Below, one piece after another: positions 54,784 through 64,000 of a DNA stretch of 64,000 nt. How positions within the stretch are numbered: the stretch's first letter is position 1; every line of letters begins with the position of its first letter. The stretch covers positions 1,362 through 65,361 of the forward strand of contig NZ_KZ304953.1 in the NCBI RefSeq assembly GCF_002723615.1, in the 5' to 3' direction. The position numbers and the translations under genes were made by a program. This stretch comes from Limimaricola cinnabarinus (GTDB lineage Bacteria > Pseudomonadota > Alphaproteobacteria > Rhodobacterales > Rhodobacteraceae). The notes below the pieces were generated by a model, which worked only from the letters and a program-made list of their open reading frames with translations, had not been told where the DNA came from and ran no database searches.

Positions 54784-55149
54784 ATGCGCTTTGCGTATGA
54801 CGACGACAACATCTTCGCCAGGATCCTGCGCGGCGATATCCCGTGCAAGACCGTGCTGGAGACCGAACACAGCCTCGCCTTCGAGGACATCTCGGCGCAG
54901 GCGCCGGTGCATGTGCTCGTGATCCCCAAGGGGCCTTACGTCAGCTACGACCACTTCGCGCGCGACGCCAGCGATGCCGAGATCCTCGACTTCAACCGCG
55001 CGGTCGCCAGGCTCTGCGAACAATGCGATCTCGAAGACGGCTTCCGGGCCATCACCAATGCCCGCGCCCACGGGCATCAGGAAGTGCCGCATTTCCACAT
55101 GCACCTGCTGGGCGGACGCCCCCTCGGGCGGCTGCTGGAGCGCAGCTGA
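54784..55149 (+). CDS. HIT-family nucleotide-binding protein
   Basis: 121 residues. HIT motif HFHMHLLGG with the catalytic histidine; FARILRGDIPCKTV at the start is typical of the HINT branch. It hydrolyses AMP-linked amides or esters. TGAGGAGAACG precedes ATG 54784. Confidence 0.92.
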   Translation: MRFAYDDDNIFARILRGDIPCKTVLETEHSLAFEDISAQAPVHVLVIPKGPYVSYDHFARDASDAEILDFNRAVARLCEQCDLEDGFRAITNARAHGHQEVPHFHMHLLGGRPLGRLLERS

Positions 55150-55158
55150 ACGCCGCAT

Positions 55159-55182
55159 CCGAAGGGGGCGCGCCCCCTTCGG
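55159..55182. terminator. Palindromic terminator between HIT and MscS genes
   Basis: CCGAAGGGGGCG with CGCCCCCTTCGG, perfect 12-base arms with no spacer, between convergent genes. Lacks a long T-run. Confidence 0.65.
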
Positions 55183-55206
55183 GCTGGCGCCGAAGGTCCC
55201 CGGGGC

Positions 55207-56214
55207 TCAGCTTTGCTTCGAGGCCCCCGCGCGGATCGCCTCCTCGATCCGGCGCGCGGCGGGGCTGTCGCCCTTGGCGGGCCAGCCTTCGCGCTGGGCG
55301 GTGCGGTCGCCGTCTGTCGCCTCGGTCTGGTCGTGAAACAGCACCATGCGCGTCGGATAGGGCAGGTCGACGCCCTTTGCGTCGAGCGCGTTGTAGACAT
55401 CGCGGATCACCCGGCCCCAGACATGCACCACATCGGCGCGCGCGGGCGCGGTCCACCAGCGCAGGCGGATGGTGTTGCCATCCGCGTCCATCCCCCACGG
55501 GATCGCCTCGGGCGCGGGATCGGCGAGCACGCCCTCGCATCCGCCCGCCGTCTCGACCATCACCGCGCAGGCCGCGTCGATGTCGTCCGAGCAGCCGATC
55601 AGCACGTCGTATTGCGAGCGGCGCTTATCGAAGGCGGTGTTGACCACCACCGCGTCGGTGTAGATGTCCGAATTGGGGATCACCACGCGGCGGCCATCAT
55701 AGGTCTTGATCAGCGTGGCGCGGGTCTCGATCCGCTCGACCGTGCCCTCATGGCCGCCCGAGACGATCTGGTCGCCCACCTCGAAGGGCTGGCGGATCAG
55801 GATCAGGATGCCCGCCAGCATGTTCTGCAGGATGTCCTTGAAGGCGAAGCCGATCGCGACCGAGCCGATGCCGAGCCCGGCGAAGAGATCGCCCGGCGTG
55901 ATCGAGGGCGCGACGATGGTGACGGCGAGCATGAAGCCGATGATCAGCACCAGCCAGCGCAGCAGGCTCGCGCCGACATCGCCGAGATTGTCGCGGCCGC
56001 GCCTTCGGCCCGAGCGGCGCACCAGCCAGGCCACGCCGCGCGCGAGAAACCAGAACAGCACCAGCACCACGATCGCCACCGCGATGTTGGGCAGAAGCCG
56101 GAAGAAACCGTCGGCCCAGGCGTCGAGCTTCTCGAAGATGTTGCCGGTATCGGCATCGACGCCGGCGAGGCTGTCGATATCCTCGCGCGGGGCGGCTTCG
56201 GTCTCTTCTTCCAT
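55207..56214 (-). CDS. Small-conductance mechanosensitive channel, MscS type
   Basis: 335 residues. Three helices (near 35-60, 85-110 and 120-145), the pore helix GLGIGSVAIGFAFKDILQNMLAG in parts, and the beta domain with PFEVGDQIV and DGRRVVIPNSDIY. It opens under membrane stretch to release solutes. Downstream of the ABC ATPase gene by 33 bases. Confidence 0.9.
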   Translation of the reverse strand: MEEETEAAPREDIDSLAGVDADTGNIFEKLDAWADGFFRLLPNIAVAIVVLVLFWFLARGVAWLVRRSGRRRGRDNLGDVGASLLRWLVLIIGFMLAVTIVAPSITPGDLFAGLGIGSVAIGFAFKDILQNMLAGILILIRQPFEVGDQIVSGGHEGTVERIETRATLIKTYDGRRVVIPNSDIYTDAVVVNTAFDKRRSQYDVLIGCSDDIDAACAVMVETAGGCEGVLADPAPEAIPWGMDADGNTIRLRWWTAPARADVVHVWGRVIRDVYNALDAKGVDLPYPTRMVLFHDQTEATDGDRTAQREGWPAKGDSPAARRIEEAIRAGASKQS

Positions 56215-56247
56215 GCGTCTCCCTCCGTGGTCGGCGGGAGGGCAACC

Positions 56248-57198
56248 TCAGGCGGCGGAGACGGGTTCCCCGGCCTTGGAGGTGAGCTGCAGGAACACGT
56301 CCTCGAGATCCGCCTCCTCGGTCTTGACGTCCATCAGCCGCATGCCGCCCGCGCGGATCGCGTCGAGCACCGCGCCCGCGCCCATCTTGGAGGCATCATA
56401 GGTGAAGGCCAGCACCCCGCCCGCGCGCTCGGCGCAGCTCACCCCTTCGGGCAGGGGGGGAATCGCTGCGGGGCCGTCCGGGGTCACCACCAGCGTCTTG
56501 CCGCTGACCCGGCCGACGAGATTGGCGGTGGTGTCGCGGGTGACGACGCGGCCATTGTCGATGATGGCGATCTCGTCGCACATCTCCTGCGCCTCTTCGA
56601 GGTAATGGGTGGTCAGGATGATTGTCGTGCCCTGCTCGTTGAGACGGCGCACATTGCGCCACAGCATGTTGCGCAGCTCGATATCGACCCCCGCCGTCGG
56701 CTCGTCGAGCACCAGGACGCGGGGGGCATGCACCAGCGCCTTGGCGAGCAGCAGCCGCCGCCGCATGCCCCCCGAGAGCGAGCGGGCATAGGCGTCGGCC
56801 TTGTCGGCGAGGCCCACGAGATCGAGCAGCTCCATGGTGCGGCGCTGCGATTTCGGCACGCCCCAGAGACCGGCCTGTACGTCGAGCGCGCCTCTGGGCG
56901 TGAAGAACGGATCGAGCACCAGCTCCTGCGGCATCACGCCGATGGCGGCGCGGGACTGGCGCGGGTTCTCGTCCTGGTCGAAGCCCCAGATGTTCACCCG
57001 GCCCGCGCTCTTCAGCACCAGCCCGGCCATGATGTTGATCATGGTCGACTTGCCCGCGCCGTTGGGGCCAAGAAGCCCGAAGATCGAGCCCGCCGGGATG
57101 GTCAGGTCGACACCGTCGAGCGCGACCTTGGCGGGCGACTTGGCGCTGGGCGCGTAGGTCTTCTTCAGGCCGGTGATCTCGATGGCGGCGTCGGTCAT
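56248..57198 (-). CDS. ABC transporter ATP-binding protein (drug/polymer exporter type)
   Basis: 316 residues. Walker A LGPNGAGKST, signature LSGGMRRRL, Walker B VLVLDEPTAGVD and a C-terminal domain about 225-316 as in ABC-2 exporters. No permease gene is next to it; the gene downstream is MscS. ATG 57198 follows AAAGGACACAGCC. Confidence 0.87.
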   Translation of the reverse strand: MTDAAIEITGLKKTYAPSAKSPAKVALDGVDLTIPAGSIFGLLGPNGAGKSTMINIMAGLVLKSAGRVNIWGFDQDENPRQSRAAIGVMPQELVLDPFFTPRGALDVQAGLWGVPKSQRRTMELLDLVGLADKADAYARSLSGGMRRRLLLAKALVHAPRVLVLDEPTAGVDIELRNMLWRNVRRLNEQGTTIILTTHYLEEAQEMCDEIAIIDNGRVVTRDTTANLVGRVSGKTLVVTPDGPAAIPPLPEGVSCAERAGGVLAFTYDASKMGAGAVLDAIRAGGMRLMDVKTEEADLEDVFLQLTSKAGEPVSAA

Positions 57199-57305
57199 GG
57201 CTGTGTCCTTTCGCGTCTTGTCCCTGCGGGCCGGGCGGCTAGAATGTAGCGCGATCAGGGCCGGGTCCATGCCCGGCCGTTCCCGTTAGCAAGGCAAGGC
57301 CCCTC

Positions 57306-57548
57306 ATGACACTTCCCGCGCCCGAGACCAAGATCGTCGACACATGGCGCATCGCCTGCGACGGCGGCAGCGCGGGGCTCGGCCATCCGCGCGTCTGGCT
57401 GATGATCCCGCACGACACCGGCTTCGTCGACTGCTCCTATTGCGATGCGCGCTACATCCACCGCGAATTCGCGGAGGCCGGTGCCGAGGGGCTCGACGAG
57501 ATCACCCGCGGGCAGGACCGCTCGGGGCAGGAGAACGAGACCCGCTGA
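57306..57548 (+). CDS. CHCC zinc-finger protein (NDUFS6-like)
   Basis: 80 residues. Zinc ligands Cys 18, His 27, Cys 43 and Cys 46 (ACDG, LGHP, CSYC), the pattern of the zf-CHCC family. Related to a complex I accessory subunit of mitochondria and alphaproteobacteria, so a role in complex I is likely. Divergent from the ABC gene. Confidence 0.85.
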   Translation: MTLPAPETKIVDTWRIACDGGSAGLGHPRVWLMIPHDTGFVDCSYCDARYIHREFAEAGAEGLDEITRGQDRSGQENETR

Positions 57549-57641
57549 GGCGGCTTTCCCCGGCATCACCGAAGATTTCCGCCGAAACCCGCCCGGGTTT
57601 CGGCTAGACAGACACGCGACATCGCAAGAGGGGACGCGGGC

Positions 57642-60443
57642 ATGACGCAATTCGGCAAGGGGTGCCACCTGCACCTGATCGACGGCTCGGCCTTCATCTT
57701 CCGCGCCTATCACGCGCTGCCGCCGCTGACGCGCAAATCCGACGGCATGCCGGTGGGGGCGGTGTCGGGCTTCGTCAACATGCTGCAGCGCTATATCGAC
57801 GGCAACACCGGCCCGGATGCGGCCACCCATGTCGCGGTGATCTTCGACAAGGGCTCCCACACCTTCCGCAACGATCTTTACGATCTCTACAAAGCCAACC
57901 GCGACGCCATGCCCGAGGATCTGCGCCCGCAGATCCCGCTGACCCGCGCGGCGACCGAGGCGTTCAACATCGCCTGCAAGGAAAAGGAAGGCTTCGAGGC
58001 CGACGACATCATCGCGGCACTCTCCTGTCAGGCGCGCGACGCGGGCGGGCGGGTGACGATCATCTCCTCGGACAAGGACCTGATGCAGCTGGTGGGCGAC
58101 GGGGTCGAGATGCTCGACCCGATGAAGAACCGCCGCATCGACCGCGACGGCGTGTTCGAGAAATTCGGCGTCTGGCCCGATCGCGTCGTCGACGTGCAGG
58201 CGCTCGCGGGCGACTCGGTCGACAACGTGCCCGGCGCGCCCGGCATCGGCATCAAGACCGCAGCGCTGCTGATCAACGAGTTCGGCGATCTGGAGACGCT
58301 TCTGGAACGGGCGGGCGAGATCAAGCAGCCCAAGCGCCGCCAGACCCTGATCGAGCATGAAAAGCAGATCCGGCTTTCGAAGCAGCTCGTGGCGCTCGAT
58401 TGCGACATGGCGCTCGACTTCACGCTCGACGATCTGGAGATCCGCGACCCGGTCCCCGAGACGCTCCTGGGCTTTCTCGCCGAGATGGAATTCCGCACCA
58501 TCACCCGCCGCGTGGCCGAAAAGCTCGGGACGGAGGCGCCGGCGGTGCCCGAGACGGCGAGCACCGCGCCCGAGGCCGCCGAGCCCGAGCCCGAGGCCCC
58601 CTTCGACCACGCCGCCTATGAGAAGGTGACCACGCCGGAGGCGCTGCAGCTCTGGATCGACGCGATCCACGAGCTGGGCCATGTCGCGATAGACACCGAG
58701 ACGACGAGCCTCGACGAGATGCGCGCCGATCTGGTGGGCATCTCGCTCGCGCTGACGCCGGGCCATGCCTGCTACATCCCGCTGGCGCATCGCTCGGGCG
58801 AGGAGGGGCTGTTCGGCTCGGATGCGCTGAGCGAGGGGCAGATGCCGATGGCGCAGGCGCTGGAGATGCTGAAGCCGGTGCTGGAGGACGCCTCGATCCT
58901 CAAGATCGGCCAGAACATGAAATACGACCTCAAGATCCTCGCCGGTCTGGGGATCGACGTGGCCCCCTTCGACGACACGATGCTCTTGAGCTACGCGATG
59001 CATGCGGGGCTGCACGGGCACGGCATGGACACGCTGTCGGAGCGCTATCTCGGCCACGCGCCGATCCCGATCAAGCAGGTGATCGGCACCGGCAAATCGG
59101 CGGTGACCTTCGACAAGGTCGAGATCGACGCGGCGGTGAAATACGCCGCAGAGGACGCCGACATCACGCTGCGCCTGTGGAAGCGCTTCAAGCCGCAGCT
59201 GCACCAGGCCCGCGTCACCACCGTCTACGAGACGCTGGAGCGGCCGCTAGTGCCGGTGCTGGCGCGGATGGAGCGGGCGGGGGTCGAGGTCGACCGCGAG
59301 GTTCTGAGCCGCATGTCCAACGCCTTCGCGCAGAAGATGGCGGGGCTGGAGGCGGAGATCCACGCCAAGGCCGGGCGGCCCTTCAACGTCGGATCGCCCA
59401 AGCAGCTGGGCGAGATCCTGTTCGACGACCTCGCGCTGCCCGGCGGCAAGAAGGGCAAGACCGGCGCCTATGCCACCGGCGCCGACATCCTCGAAGACCT
59501 CGCCACAGAGCACGAGCTGCCGCGCCTCGTGCTCGACTGGCGGCAGATCTCCAAGCTGAAATCGACCTATACCGACAGCCTGCAGGAGCACATCCACCCC
59601 GAAACGGGCCGGGTGCACACCTCCTATTCGATCGCCGGGGCCAACACCGGCCGCCTCGCCTCGACCGATCCGAACCTGCAGAACATCCCGATCCGCACCG
59701 AGGAGGGCCGCCGCATCCGCGAGGCTTTCGTCGCGCCGAAGGGGCGGGTGCTGGTGTCTCTCGACTATTCCCAGATCGAGCTGCGCATCCTCGCCCACAT
59801 GGCCGGGATCGAGGCGCTGAAGGAAGCCTTCCGCGAGGGGCAGGACATCCATGCCGCCACCGCGTCGGAGATGTTCAACGTGCCCTTGGGCGAGATGACG
59901 CCCGAGATCCGGCGGCAGGCCAAGGCGATCAATTTCGGGGTGATCTACGGCATTTCGGGCTTCGGCCTCGCCCGCAACCTGCGCATTCCGCGCGGTGAGG
60001 CGCAGGGCTTCATCGACCGCTATTTCGAACGCTTCCCCGGCATCCGGGACTACATGGACGCGACCACCGCCTTCGCCAAGGAGAACGGCTTCGTGCAGAC
60101 CATGTTCGGGCGGCGGATCAACACGCCCGAGATCAATGCCAAGGGGCCGGGCGCGGGCTTTGCCAAGCGCGCCGCGATCAACGCGCCGATCCAGGGGACC
60201 GCCGCCGACATCATCCGCCGCGCGATGATCCGCATGGACGCGGCGATCGCCGCCGTGCCCTCGGCGCGGATGCTCCTGCAGGTCCATGACGAACTCCTGT
60301 TCGAGGTGGATGAGGCCGAGGCCGACAAGCTCATCCCCATCGCGCGCGAGGTGATGGAGGGGGCGGCGCATCCGGCGGTGCATCTCGACGTGCATCTTGC
60401 CGCCGAGGCCGGGCAGGGGCCGAACTGGGCGCTGGCGCACTGA
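57642..60443 (+). CDS. polA: DNA polymerase I
   Basis: 933 residues. 5' nuclease domain (1-about 290), then a 3'-5' exonuclease domain that looks active (DTETT, QNMKYDL, YAAEDADIT), then the polymerase with LDYSQIELR, RRQAKAINFGVIYG and QVHDELLFEV. Repair and Okazaki fragment processing. AAGAGGGGACG precedes ATG 57642. Confidence 0.97.
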   Translation: MTQFGKGCHLHLIDGSAFIFRAYHALPPLTRKSDGMPVGAVSGFVNMLQRYIDGNTGPDAATHVAVIFDKGSHTFRNDLYDLYKANRDAMPEDLRPQIPLTRAATEAFNIACKEKEGFEADDIIAALSCQARDAGGRVTIISSDKDLMQLVGDGVEMLDPMKNRRIDRDGVFEKFGVWPDRVVDVQALAGDSVDNVPGAPGIGIKTAALLINEFGDLETLLERAGEIKQPKRRQTLIEHEKQIRLSKQLVALDCDMALDFTLDDLEIRDPVPETLLGFLAEMEFRTITRRVAEKLGTEAPAVPETASTAPEAAEPEPEAPFDHAAYEKVTTPEALQLWIDAIHELGHVAIDTETTSLDEMRADLVGISLALTPGHACYIPLAHRSGEEGLFGSDALSEGQMPMAQALEMLKPVLEDASILKIGQNMKYDLKILAGLGIDVAPFDDTMLLSYAMHAGLHGHGMDTLSERYLGHAPIPIKQVIGTGKSAVTFDKVEIDAAVKYAAEDADITLRLWKRFKPQLHQARVTTVYETLERPLVPVLARMERAGVEVDREVLSRMSNAFAQKMAGLEAEIHAKAGRPFNVGSPKQLGEILFDDLALPGGKKGKTGAYATGADILEDLATEHELPRLVLDWRQISKLKSTYTDSLQEHIHPETGRVHTSYSIAGANTGRLASTDPNLQNIPIRTEEGRRIREAFVAPKGRVLVSLDYSQIELRILAHMAGIEALKEAFREGQDIHAATASEMFNVPLGEMTPEIRRQAKAINFGVIYGISGFGLARNLRIPRGEAQGFIDRYFERFPGIRDYMDATTAFAKENGFVQTMFGRRINTPEINAKGPGAGFAKRAAINAPIQGTAADIIRRAMIRMDAAIAAVPSARMLLQVHDELLFEVDEAEADKLIPIAREVMEGAAHPAVHLDVHLAAEAGQGPNWALAH

Positions 60444-60526
60444 CGGAACCGCGCCCCTTTCGCATCGTTGCACTCCCGAAGCGGGCGGCGGCATCGTGGC
60501 CGCCCGTGCAAGGATTGGATCGAGAG

Positions 60527-61018
60527 ATGAGCGAGCACAGCCAAGAGAAACGCGTCGAGATGTTCTGGAAGCGGATCGACGGCCTGCATGCCGGGCTGAT
60601 CGGGCTCAAGGGCACCGACCGGCTGATCCCGATGGCCCATTACACCGACCCCGAGAAGGGCTGCCTGTGGTTCATCGGCCATGACGGCACCGAGCTGGCC
60701 GAACGTGCCGAGACCGGCCCGCAGGACGCGGTCTTCGCGCTGACCAGCGACGATCACGGCATCTATACCCATGCGCATGGCACGCTGAGCCTGAGCCATG
60801 ACGAGCAGAAGCTCGACGAGCTGTGGAGCAAGGTCGCGGCGAGCTGGTTCGAGGATGGCCGCCGCGACCCGGACGTGCGGCTTTTGTGCCTGACGCTGCG
60901 CTCGGCCGAGGTCTGGACCTCGACCACCTCCGCCGCGCGCTTCCTCTACGAGACCGCCAAGGGCAACCTTGCGGAGCGCAAGCCGGACATGGGCGACAAC
61001 TATTCCCTGACCTTCTGA
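60527..61018 (+). CDS. Pyridoxamine-phosphate-oxidase-like general stress protein
   Basis: 163 residues with the split-barrel flavin fold. RLIPMAHYTDPEKGCLWFI and the C-terminal RSAEVWTS fit the general stress protein 26 group, which binds FMN but is not true PdxH. Alternative upstream ATG 60506 lacks a good site; GATCGAGAG lies before 60527. Confidence 0.8.
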   Translation: MSEHSQEKRVEMFWKRIDGLHAGLIGLKGTDRLIPMAHYTDPEKGCLWFIGHDGTELAERAETGPQDAVFALTSDDHGIYTHAHGTLSLSHDEQKLDELWSKVAASWFEDGRRDPDVRLLCLTLRSAEVWTSTTSAARFLYETAKGNLAERKPDMGDNYSLTF

Positions 61019-61051
61019 TCGGGCCTTACTGGTCGGAGCCAAAACACGAAG

Positions 61052-61077
61052 AGGGGCGGCCCGGCGGGGCCGCCCCT
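61052..61077. terminator. Bidirectional terminator
   Basis: GGGGCGGCCC and GGGCCGCCCC around a GGCG loop with flanking A and T, between the convergent stress-protein and hsp20 genes. Confidence 0.8.
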
Positions 61078-61099
61078 TTCGCTTGCGGATCGGGCCGGA

Positions 61100-61570
61100 T
61101 CAGTTGACCGACTTCTCCTCGATCAGGTTCGCGTCCTGCGGCTTCTGGCTCGAGATCTCGATGCGGCGGGGCTTCAGCGCCTCGGGCACCTCGCGCACGA
61201 GATCGATGTGCAGCATGCCGTCGAGATGGCTCGCGCCGGTGACCTTCACGTGATCGGCAAGGTGGAAGCGGCGCTCGAAGGCGCGCGTGGCGATGCCGCG
61301 ATGCAGGAAGGTGCGGCTTTCGGTGTCGTCCTCGGCCTTGCGGGCGGTGACGATCAGCGCGTTTTCGCGGACCTCCACGGCAAGGTCGTCGGCGCCGAAG
61401 CCCGCGACGGCGATCGAGATGCGCCAGGCGCTCTCGTCGGTCTTTTCGATGTTGTAGGGCGGGTAGTTGTTCTGCGCGGGCTCGCCGGCAAGCACGCGGT
61501 CCATCAGGTCGGCGACCTGGTCGAAGCCCACGGTGGCGCGGTAGAGCGGGGCAAGATCGAAGTTACGCAT
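61100..61570 (-). CDS. Small heat-shock protein (Hsp20/IbpA)
   Basis: 156 residues. Short N-terminal arm, alpha-crystallin domain (YNIEKTDESAWRISIAVAG, and later AFERRFHLADHV) and a C-terminal tail with an IEI motif (RRIEISS). It holds unfolded proteins until refolding. GAGGA precedes ATG 61570 at a good distance; ATG 61579 is too close. A heat-shock-type promoter lies upstream. Confidence 0.92.
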   Translation of the reverse strand: MRNFDLAPLYRATVGFDQVADLMDRVLAGEPAQNNYPPYNIEKTDESAWRISIAVAGFGADDLAVEVRENALIVTARKAEDDTESRTFLHRGIATRAFERRFHLADHVKVTGASHLDGMLHIDLVREVPEALKPRRIEISSQKPQDANLIEEKSVN

Positions 61571-61668
61571 TTTGGTCATCCTCTGTCTCAAGCGATAACG
61601 TCGTGATGGCCTTCCCCTGGTGGGACAGGCCGGCCGTCGGGAGCCCGATATGGCGCTCCGTGCCTCGC

Positions 61669-61698
61669 AATGTGGGAGAGGATTTTCGGGGTTTCAAG
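61669..61698 (-). promoter_or_regulatory. RpoH (sigma32)-type promoter candidate of hsp20
   Basis: On the minus strand CTTGAAA (61698-61692) and CCCACATT (61676-61669) lie 15 bases apart, close to the heat-shock consensus CTTGAAA / CCCCATNT. It is about 100 bases before the hsp20 start and touches the end of the protease gene. Confidence 0.55.
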
Positions 61699-62545
61699 AT
61701 CCCCCGGTGTCGATGTCGGCATCGATCTCGGGCCGGACGAAACGCGCGCCGGTCTCGGTTCTCTGGCCCGCGCCGACGACCCTGACCTGCCCGGTGGAAA
61801 GCCCGCCGAAGGCGCCGGGCCGGTCGGCCATGCGGGTGCGCAGCCCGGGCAGGGGGTGTTCGAGCGCCACGCCGATCGCGACGCTGCGCCCCTCCATCTC
61901 GGCCTTGGCCGAGATCACCGAGACGATCCGCGCCACCCCGTCCTTGAAGCTGAACACCGGCGAGCCCGAGGAGCCGTAATCGACGTCGCAGCCCATGACG
62001 AGAAGACCCTTTTCCTCGCCCAGCACGTCGCAGGTCTGCTGCAAGGAGGGCGCCTCGGCCCGGTCATGCGCATAGGAGACGACGCCGACCTGCGCGCCTG
62101 CGACGACTGTCTCCACCGTCTCGAAGGGGGTGATGCGGGCCGAGCGGATCGGCTGCGACAATTCGAGCAGCGCCACGTCCTCGGCGCTTGCGGCGCCCGA
62201 GCCGGTGCCGACGAAGGCATAGCCTTCGGGCGTCATGGCCCGGCGCACGCCGCGGTAAGCCAGCGCCCGGCCGCCGCGCATCCCGGCCTTGAATTCGATC
62301 TCGGCGGGGTCGATGCGCTCGCCGCTGTCGCGGTCATAAAGGCAATGCGCGGCGGTGAGCACGAGATCGGTGGCGATCAGCGCGCCGGTGCAAAAGCCGC
62401 GACCACCAAGGTCGAGCCGGCCCACGGCCTCCCAGCCGCGCGCGTCGTCGCCGGTCACCATCAAGGTGAGGTCGTGCCGGTCTGCACGCACCGGCAAGGA
62501 CAGGGCCACGAGCACCAGCAGGGCCACCGCGATCGCGTGCTGCAT
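61694..62545 (-). CDS. Secreted trypsin-like serine protease
   Basis: 283 residues. Signal peptide to about 22 (LPVRA), then the S1 fold with His in TAAHC, Asp in AEDVALLEL and the serine in YGSSGSPVFSF. CTGAL and two cysteine pairs fit a small extracytoplasmic protease of the V8/trypsin group. The C-terminal 40 residues look disordered. Convergent to nothing; same strand as hsp20. Confidence 0.85.
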   Translation of the reverse strand: MQHAIAVALLVLVALSLPVRADRHDLTLMVTGDDARGWEAVGRLDLGGRGFCTGALIATDLVLTAAHCLYDRDSGERIDPAEIEFKAGMRGGRALAYRGVRRAMTPEGYAFVGTGSGAASAEDVALLELSQPIRSARITPFETVETVVAGAQVGVVSYAHDRAEAPSLQQTCDVLGEEKGLLVMGCDVDYGSSGSPVFSFKDGVARIVSVISAKAEMEGRSVAIGVALEHPLPGLRTRMADRPGAFGGLSTGQVRVVGAGQRTETGARFVRPEIDADIDTGGS

Positions 62546-62627
62546 TCGTCCTCCGCATCCGGGCCGGGCGGGGATCGCTCGACCCAGGCGCGAGACTAGG
62601 ACAGCGCGGCGCGGCTTCATAGGGTAT

Positions 62628-63917
<1,290 letters not shown>

Positions 63918-63927
63918 GGGGTCTCCG

Positions 63928-64000
63928 TCAGGCGGCGAGGATGCCGCGCGGGTCGAACTTGTCGCGCAGGCCGCGGGTCAACGCCTGCAGCGCCGGGGGC
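63928..64000 (-). CDS. glcE: Glycolate oxidase subunit GlcE, C-terminal end (partial)
   Basis: The minus-strand frame ends in LTRGLRDKFDPRGILAA and stop at 63928-63930. This is the usual C-terminal signature of GlcD/GlcE FAD oxidases (KxxFDPxGIL). The rest lies beyond the window. Upstream of glcF in the usual glcDEF order. Confidence 0.8.
   Translation of the reverse strand, partial: PPALQALTRGLRDKFDPRGILAA

Overview
The window looks like a chromosomal segment of an alphaproteobacterium of the Rhodobacteraceae (Rhodobacterales). The base composition is GC-rich. The gene set fits this group: a MipZ division-site ATPase, an F0 ATP synthase operon with paired b' and b subunits and no F1 genes, an ffh-to-rpmE translation operon, a DUF5928 glycosyltransferase, and tRNA-fMet-like repeats. 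Genus cannot be fixed from sequence reading alone. There is no complete tRNA, no rRNA and no CRISPR array.

Region 1 (1-11431) is an accessory catabolic island. It starts in a tandem array of 135-bp repeats built from the 3' half of tRNA-fMet plus a long internal hairpin. The second repeat breaks off inside its T-arm at 240, and the missing T-arm/CCA end reappears at 11332, followed by a further repeat. The roughly 11.1 kb in between therefore looks inserted into one repeat. It carries a minus-strand ABC transporter of the ribose type (ATPase, permease, binding protein), an SDR dehydrogenase, a one-chain DhaK-DhaL ketose kinase, a separate DhaL, and a SorC regulator fused to DhaK. A zinc polyol dehydrogenase runs divergently. 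Together they suggest uptake of a polyol, oxidation to a ketose such as erythrulose or dihydroxyacetone, and ATP-dependent phosphorylation. The right end holds remnants of IS481-like and IS3-like transposases.

Region 2 (11600-21800) holds a periplasmic molybdenum hydroxylase cluster (IorA/IorB, XdhC, cytochrome c, an acidic exported protein, an SDR), then a Rieske protein overlapping 4-hydroxyphenylpyruvate dioxygenase, a divergent Lrp/AsnC regulator, a class V aminotransferase, and an orphan DUF2384-like protein.

Region 3 (21800-36300) contains an RNA methyltransferase, an SDR, the treZ-treY-glgX trehalose-from-glycogen genes, a glutathione-reductase-like enzyme, an SDR with an altered active site, MipZ, an RhlE-like helicase and an unknown protein.

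Region 4 (36500-46800) is core machinery. A minus-strand operon runs ffh - GNAT - chorismate mutase - rpsP - bluB - rimM - DUF1328 - trmD - rplS - rpmE. After a LysR gene, a 24-residue membrane peptide and an ArsR gene comes the F0 operon atpI-B-E-F'-F.

Region 5 (46800-64000) has a GntR regulator, an OmpA-like lipoprotein, an Ada-like methyltransferase, nth, a PfkB sugar/adenosine kinase, a PAP2 phosphatase, a sulfotransferase divergent from a DUF5928 glycosyltransferase, a HIT protein, an MscS channel, an ABC ATPase, a CHCC zinc-finger protein, polA, a pyridoxamine-oxidase-like stress protein, an Hsp20 with a heat-shock-type promoter, a trypsin-like protease, glcF and the end of glcE. Start sites were chosen by ribosome binding site, overlap with the upstream gene and family length; domain calls come from reading motifs, not from database searches.
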